Source: CAYQTE01 sp964420285 (GTDB lineage: Bacteria > Planctomycetota > Phycisphaerae > Tepidisphaerales > Tepidisphaeraceae). Taken from it: 64,000 nt of DNA. Shown here in pieces: positions 60,239 to 64,000 of the stretch. The stretch is from contig CAYQTE010000003.1 in assembly GCA_964420285.1 (NCBI GenBank), positions 62,001 through 126,000 on the forward strand, given 5' to 3'. Under the pieces are notes generated by a model that saw nothing but the letters and a program-made list of their open reading frames with translations, ran no database searches and was not told where the DNA came from. The stretch's first letter is position 1. Each line of letters begins with the position of its first letter. The translations under genes and the position numbers were made by a program.

Positions 60239-61351
60239 ATGGCCGAAAACGAGATGGGAGAAAAAACCGAGGCCCCGACGCCTCGCCGCCGGCAGGAGGC
60301 GCGCGACGCGGGCAACTTCGCGCGAAGTCCGGACCTGACGGCGTCGGCGCTGCTGGTGTGCATCCTGATCCTGCTGCGGTGGTACGGCCTGAATCTTCTG
60401 GCGGCGATGCGGAATCTTCTGGCGACGATGCTGTCGGCATCGTCACTCGGCGACGTGCGCGGACTGTTCCTGTCGCAGATGCTGGTGCGGTCGGTGGTGG
60501 GGATTGCCCTGGCGGCGGCGCCGCTGTTTGGCGGGGTGTTGCTGGTGGCGGTGGGGCTGAATCTCCTGCAGACGGGGTTCTATTTCAATCCCACGCGTTT
60601 GCAGCCCAATTTCATGGCGCTCAATCCGCTCAAGGGCCTGGGGCGGCTGCTGTCGTTCCGCGGGCCGACGCTCATGCGGCTGGGGACAAACATCCTCAAA
60701 CTGACGATGGTGGGGTGGGCGGCGTGGTCGGCGATCGACACCCGGCTGGGTTCGATCATCCACGTGCAGCAACTGGAATTCGCGCAGATTTTTTCGCTGG
60801 GGGCGGGCGTCGTCTACTCGATCGCCATGCGCATCGGAATCGTACTGCTGATCCTGGCCCTGGTCGATTACACCTACCAGCGATTCAAAATCGAGCGCGA
60901 TCTCAAGATGAGCAAGGCTGAGGTCAAGGAGGAGATGAAGTCTCACGACGGCGATCCGGCCGTGAGGATGCGACGCAAACAGTTGATCTTTCAGCGGGCG
61001 CGCGAGCGGCTGAAGAAGACGGTTCCCAAGGCCCAGGTCGTGGTGACCAATCCCACGCACTACGCGGTGGCCCTGGATTACGAGCCGGCGACGATGCATG
61101 CGCCGATCGTCGTGGCCAAGGGCGCCGGCGTGCTGGCGCATCGCATCCGCGAACTGGCGGTGGAGAACGGGATTCCCATCGTCGAACGGGCCCCGCTGGC
61201 GCGGGCGATCTACCGCATGGTCCCGGTCGGCCGGGCCATTCCCGAACAGTTTTATTCCGCCGTCGCCGAGATTCTTGCCTATGTCTACCAGATCACGGGC
61301 AAGACTCCGCCGGCCAACGCGACGCCGATACCGGCGCCGGCCACAATGTAA
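60239..61351 (+). CDS. flhB: Flagellar export switch protein FlhB
   Basis: 370 residues. Opens with EKTEAPTPRRRQEARDAGNFARSPDL, typical of FlhB. Four membrane helices (to about 215), then the cytoplasmic domain with the autocleavage site N-P-T-H at about 271-274 in VVTNPTHYAVAL. Cleavage there switches export from hook to filament proteins with FliK. Complete length. Confidence 0.95.
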   Translation: MAENEMGEKTEAPTPRRRQEARDAGNFARSPDLTASALLVCILILLRWYGLNLLAAMRNLLATMLSASSLGDVRGLFLSQMLVRSVVGIALAAAPLFGGVLLVAVGLNLLQTGFYFNPTRLQPNFMALNPLKGLGRLLSFRGPTLMRLGTNILKLTMVGWAAWSAIDTRLGSIIHVQQLEFAQIFSLGAGVVYSIAMRIGIVLLILALVDYTYQRFKIERDLKMSKAEVKEEMKSHDGDPAVRMRRKQLIFQRARERLKKTVPKAQVVVTNPTHYAVALDYEPATMHAPIVVAKGAGVLAHRIRELAVENGIPIVERAPLARAIYRMVPVGRAIPEQFYSAVAEILAYVYQITGKTPPANATPIPAPATM

Positions 61352-61388
61352 GAACGATGCGAGAACGGTTTAGAAACAAGGTTTGATT

Positions 61389-63488
61389 TTGACGGCCGTA
61401 ACGACCAACCCGATCCTCCAGAAGATTCACGCCAATCGCGGCATGATCTTCCCGTTGGCGTTCATGAGCCTGCTGCTGGTGATCCTGATCCCGTTGCCGA
61501 CTCAGGTTCTGGATTTCCTGCTCATCTGCAATCTGACGCTGTCGGCCATCATCATGGTGACGACGATCTACGTGCAAAGCCCGCTGGATTTCAGCGTCTT
61601 TCCGTCGCTGCTGCTGGCCATCACCATGTTCCGCCTGGTGCTCAACGCCGCGACCAGCCGCCTGATCCTCACGGCCAGCGGCACCGACACGGCCGTGGCA
61701 CTGCACTCGGCCGGCGAAGTCGTGCTGGCGTTCAGTTCATTCGTGACCGGCGGCTCGCTGGCGGTGGGCGTCATCATCTTCATCATCATCGTGGTGATCC
61801 AGTTTGTGGTGATCACGCGAGGCGCCACGCGCATCTCGGAGGTGGCGGCCAGGTTTACGCTCGACGCGATGCCGGGCAAGCAGATGGCCATCGACGCCGA
61901 CCTGAACGCGGGGATCATCAACGAAGGCGAGGCGCGAAACCGCCGCGAGAAGATCAGCCACGAGGCGGATTTTTACGGCGCCATGGACGGCGCCAGTAAA
62001 TTCGTCCGCGGCGATGCCGTGGCCGGCCTGGTCATCACCTTCGTCAACGTGCTGGGCGGATTGTACGTCGGCATGGTCGAGCACGGCTGGACGCTGATGA
62101 GTTGCTTGCAGTTGTACACAAAACTGACCATCGGCGACGGGCTGGTGAGCCAGATACCGGCGTTCATCGTGTCGCTGGGGGCGGGCCTGATCGTCACGCG
62201 AACCAGCGGCAAATCGAATCTCGGCGATGAGATGCTCGCCCAGGTATTTGCCAAGCCGCGGGCGCTGGTGATCGCCGCCGCGTTCCTGGCGCTGATGATG
62301 CTCACTCAACTGCCCAAGCTCCCGCTGATCGTGCTGGGATCGAGCTGCGCCGGGCTGGCGTGGATTCTGTCGGCCGGAGATCGTCGCGCGGCGGCAGCCA
62401 GCATCGTGAAGGAAAAGGAAAAAGCCGCCAAGAAGGAGCCGGAAAAAGTCGAGAAACTCCTCGATCTGGACGCGATGGAGCTGGAACTGGGTTACGGCCT
62501 GGTCCGCCTGGTCGATGCGGCCAAGGGCGGCGATCTGCTGGACCGGATCGGGATGGTCCGCCGGCAGATGGCCATCGACCTGGGCATCGTCGTGCCGCCG
62601 GTGCGCGTGCGCGACAACATCCAACTGGGCGCCAACGATTACGCGATCAAGATTCGCGGGCAGATCGTCGCCAAGGGCGTCACCTATCCGGAGCAGTTCA
62701 TGGCGATGGACAGCGGCGCGACGACCGGTCCCATCGTCGGCGCCACGGCCACCACCGAACCGGCGTTCGGGCTGCCGGTCTATTGGATCACCGAACCCCA
62801 GCGACAGCAGGCGGAGGTGCTCAATTACACCGTGGTCGAGGCGACGGCCGTCGTCGCGACGCATCTGACCGAAGTGATCAAGTCGCACGCCTTCGAGTTG
62901 CTGACCCGGCAGGACGTGAAGAACCTGCTGGAGCACCTCAAGGCCAAATCGCCGGCGGTGGTCGAGGAAGTGATTCCAACGCAGATCAAGCCCGGTGAGT
63001 TGCAGAAGGTCATGCAGAACCTTCTGCGCGAGCGCGTCCCGGTGCGAGATCTGGAGACGATTCTCGAAGTGCTGGGCGATTATGCGGCGCGGACCAAGGA
63101 TCTGGACGTGCTCACCGAATACGTCCGCAACGCCCTGGCCCGCGTCATCTGCAAGCAGTACGTGGACGACAAGGATCGCCTCTGGTGTCTGACGGTGGAC
63201 CCGGCCATGGAAGAGCTCATCAATGGCCACCTGGAACGCGGCGAACGCGGGACCACCAACACCTTGCCGGCGCAGACCACGCAGCAGATTTCCCAGCAGA
63301 TCGCGGGCAAGGCGACGGAATTGACGCAGACTGGCCGCAACGCGGTCGTGCTCTGTTCGCCGCAGGTGAGATCGGCGCTGCGGCGGATGATCGAAGGCAG
63401 CCTGCCGCAGGTTGCGGTGTTGGCATACAACGAAATCGTGCCGGACGTGGCCGTTGAGGCGGTCGGTCTGGTGGGCATGGGCGGCTGA
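61389..63488 (+). CDS. flhA: Flagellar export gate protein FlhA
   Basis: About 699 residues from TTG at 61389, which sits seven bases after ACAAGG; a TTG at 61383 would be too close to that site. About eight membrane helices (to about 325) include the FHIPEP-type loop (RISEVAARFTLDAMPGKQMAIDADLNAG, NRREKISHEADFYGAMDGASKFV in pattern). A linker (KEKEKAAKKEPEKVEKLL) leads to the cytoplasmic ring domain (GYGLVRLVD, TYPEQFMAM, YDA-like YAARTKDLDVLTEYVR). It forms the nonameric docking ring of the export gate. Confidence 0.95.
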   Translation: MTAVTTNPILQKIHANRGMIFPLAFMSLLLVILIPLPTQVLDFLLICNLTLSAIIMVTTIYVQSPLDFSVFPSLLLAITMFRLVLNAATSRLILTASGTDTAVALHSAGEVVLAFSSFVTGGSLAVGVIIFIIIVVIQFVVITRGATRISEVAARFTLDAMPGKQMAIDADLNAGIINEGEARNRREKISHEADFYGAMDGASKFVRGDAVAGLVITFVNVLGGLYVGMVEHGWTLMSCLQLYTKLTIGDGLVSQIPAFIVSLGAGLIVTRTSGKSNLGDEMLAQVFAKPRALVIAAAFLALMMLTQLPKLPLIVLGSSCAGLAWILSAGDRRAAAASIVKEKEKAAKKEPEKVEKLLDLDAMELELGYGLVRLVDAAKGGDLLDRIGMVRRQMAIDLGIVVPPVRVRDNIQLGANDYAIKIRGQIVAKGVTYPEQFMAMDSGATTGPIVGATATTEPAFGLPVYWITEPQRQQAEVLNYTVVEATAVVATHLTEVIKSHAFELLTRQDVKNLLEHLKAKSPAVVEEVIPTQIKPGELQKVMQNLLRERVPVRDLETILEVLGDYAARTKDLDVLTEYVRNALARVICKQYVDDKDRLWCLTVDPAMEELINGHLERGERGTTNTLPAQTTQQISQQIAGKATELTQTGRNAVVLCSPQVRSALRRMIEGSLPQVAVLAYNEIVPDVAVEAVGLVGMGG

Positions 63489-63502
63489 CAGGGAACTTGT
63501 CC

Positions 63503-64000
63503 ATGAAATCGCAGGATGGTTCAGTGACGGGAGTTCAGACGTTCAGCGGCCGGACAATGGCGGAGGCGCTGGCGCGCGTCAAGGAAGCAATCGGCCCCGA
63601 CGCGGTGATCGTGCATGTGCGGACGATCCAGAGCCGTCAGTGGCTGGGATTGCGGAGCCGGCCGATTGTGGAAATTACCGCCGGCCGTCGGCAGGCTCGA
63701 CGGCCCGAACGGGGGCGCTCGACAGTCGGCTCCGCCGCCGGCGGGGCGGTTGCGCCGCCGTTGGTTGCGGCCGGCGCGATGAAGACGCCCGGCGTTACGT
63801 ATGAACCGTCGCCAGCGGCCCGGCCGGGGAAGTCGCTGCTGGAACAGCCCGCCGGGCAGGCCGCCATGATGATCGGGATTCAGCAGGAAATGAGCAGCCT
63901 CAAGACACTGGTGAAAGACCTGGTGACGCAGGAGCAGCGCAAGCGCATGCCGCAGGTGCCCGACGATTTGTTCGAGCATTACATGCGCCTGGTCGAAAAT
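63503..64000 (+). CDS. flhF: Flagellar GTPase FlhF, N-terminal part (cut by window end)
   Basis: 166 codons are visible from ATG at 63503 with no stop. FSGRTMAEALARVKEAIGPDAVIVHVRTIQ is the FlhF N-terminal signature (compare the usual V-x-T-F-x-G-x-x-M-x-E-A-L). A basic Ala/Gly/Pro-rich stretch follows, then MMIGIQQEMSSLKTLVKDLV, which leads in FlhF to the SRP-type GTPase domain, not yet reached here. FlhF sets the number and placement of flagella. It begins 14 bases after flhA. Confidence 0.85.
   Translation, partial: MKSQDGSVTGVQTFSGRTMAEALARVKEAIGPDAVIVHVRTIQSRQWLGLRSRPIVEITAGRRQARRPERGRSTVGSAAGGAVAPPLVAAGAMKTPGVTYEPSPAARPGKSLLEQPAGQAAMMIGIQQEMSSLKTLVKDLVTQEQRKRMPQVPDDLFEHYMRLVEN

Overview
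The window is GC-rich (roughly 60-65% by eye) and densely coded on both strands. It most likely comes from a planctomycete, probably of the Phycisphaerae type. This placement is an inference from three things: small membrane proteins ending in a CGYDLRATPDRCPECG zinc ribbon, secreted proteins with Ala/Thr-rich linkers after the signal peptide, and a large flagellar locus next to polysaccharide-degradation genes. No rRNA, tRNA, CRISPR array, transposase or prophage was seen.

Region 1 (1-8960) is mainly minus strand. It holds a secreted repeat protein cut by the window edge, two tandem paralogous secreted family-43-like glycosidases with discoidin domains, a yggU-type gene, a rhamnogalacturonan-acetylesterase-like SGNH hydrolase, an AspT/YidE-type transporter, ispE and a CII-like small regulator.

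Region 2 (9219-16686) holds an HU-like protein with an acidic tail, a HEPN gene with an overlapping partner, bioF, an ECF sigma factor, sppA, two zinc-ribbon membrane paralogues (the second apparently frameshifted), repeat-rich spacers and an SDR.

Region 3 (16825-28185) is the most unusual. A DeoR regulator and a fused E1 alpha/beta gene run rightward. E2, E3 (lpd), a PHP-family hydrolase, a class II aldolase/SDR fusion and a long zinc dehydrogenase run leftward from a shared AT-rich regulatory region. Together they look like a regulated pathway that cleaves a sugar or sugar acid and oxidatively decarboxylates a 2-oxoacid product; the substrate cannot be read from the sequence.

Region 4 (28210-38564) contains a second HEPN pair, an ABC exporter (ATPase and permease with a multi-pass membrane protein between them), a RutE-like nitroreductase, wrbA, an esterase/beta-lactamase-like hydrolase with a small exported partner, clpS, an FHA membrane protein, and a RelE-type toxin/XRE antitoxin pair.

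Region 5 (38764-64000) is a flagellar locus, all on the plus strand. It begins with a membrane-anchored TPR protein, a FlgN-like chaperone, a histidine kinase and a sigma-54 response regulator. A candidate sigma-54 promoter then precedes flgB-flgC-fliE-fliF-fliG-fliH-fliI-fliJ-motE-like-fliK-flgD-flgE-flbD-fliL-fliN-fliO-fliP-fliQ-fliR-flhB-flhA-flhF (flhF cut by the window end). The set covers the rod base, MS ring, C ring (without fliM), export apparatus and hook. motA, motB, fliM and flagellin are absent from this window.
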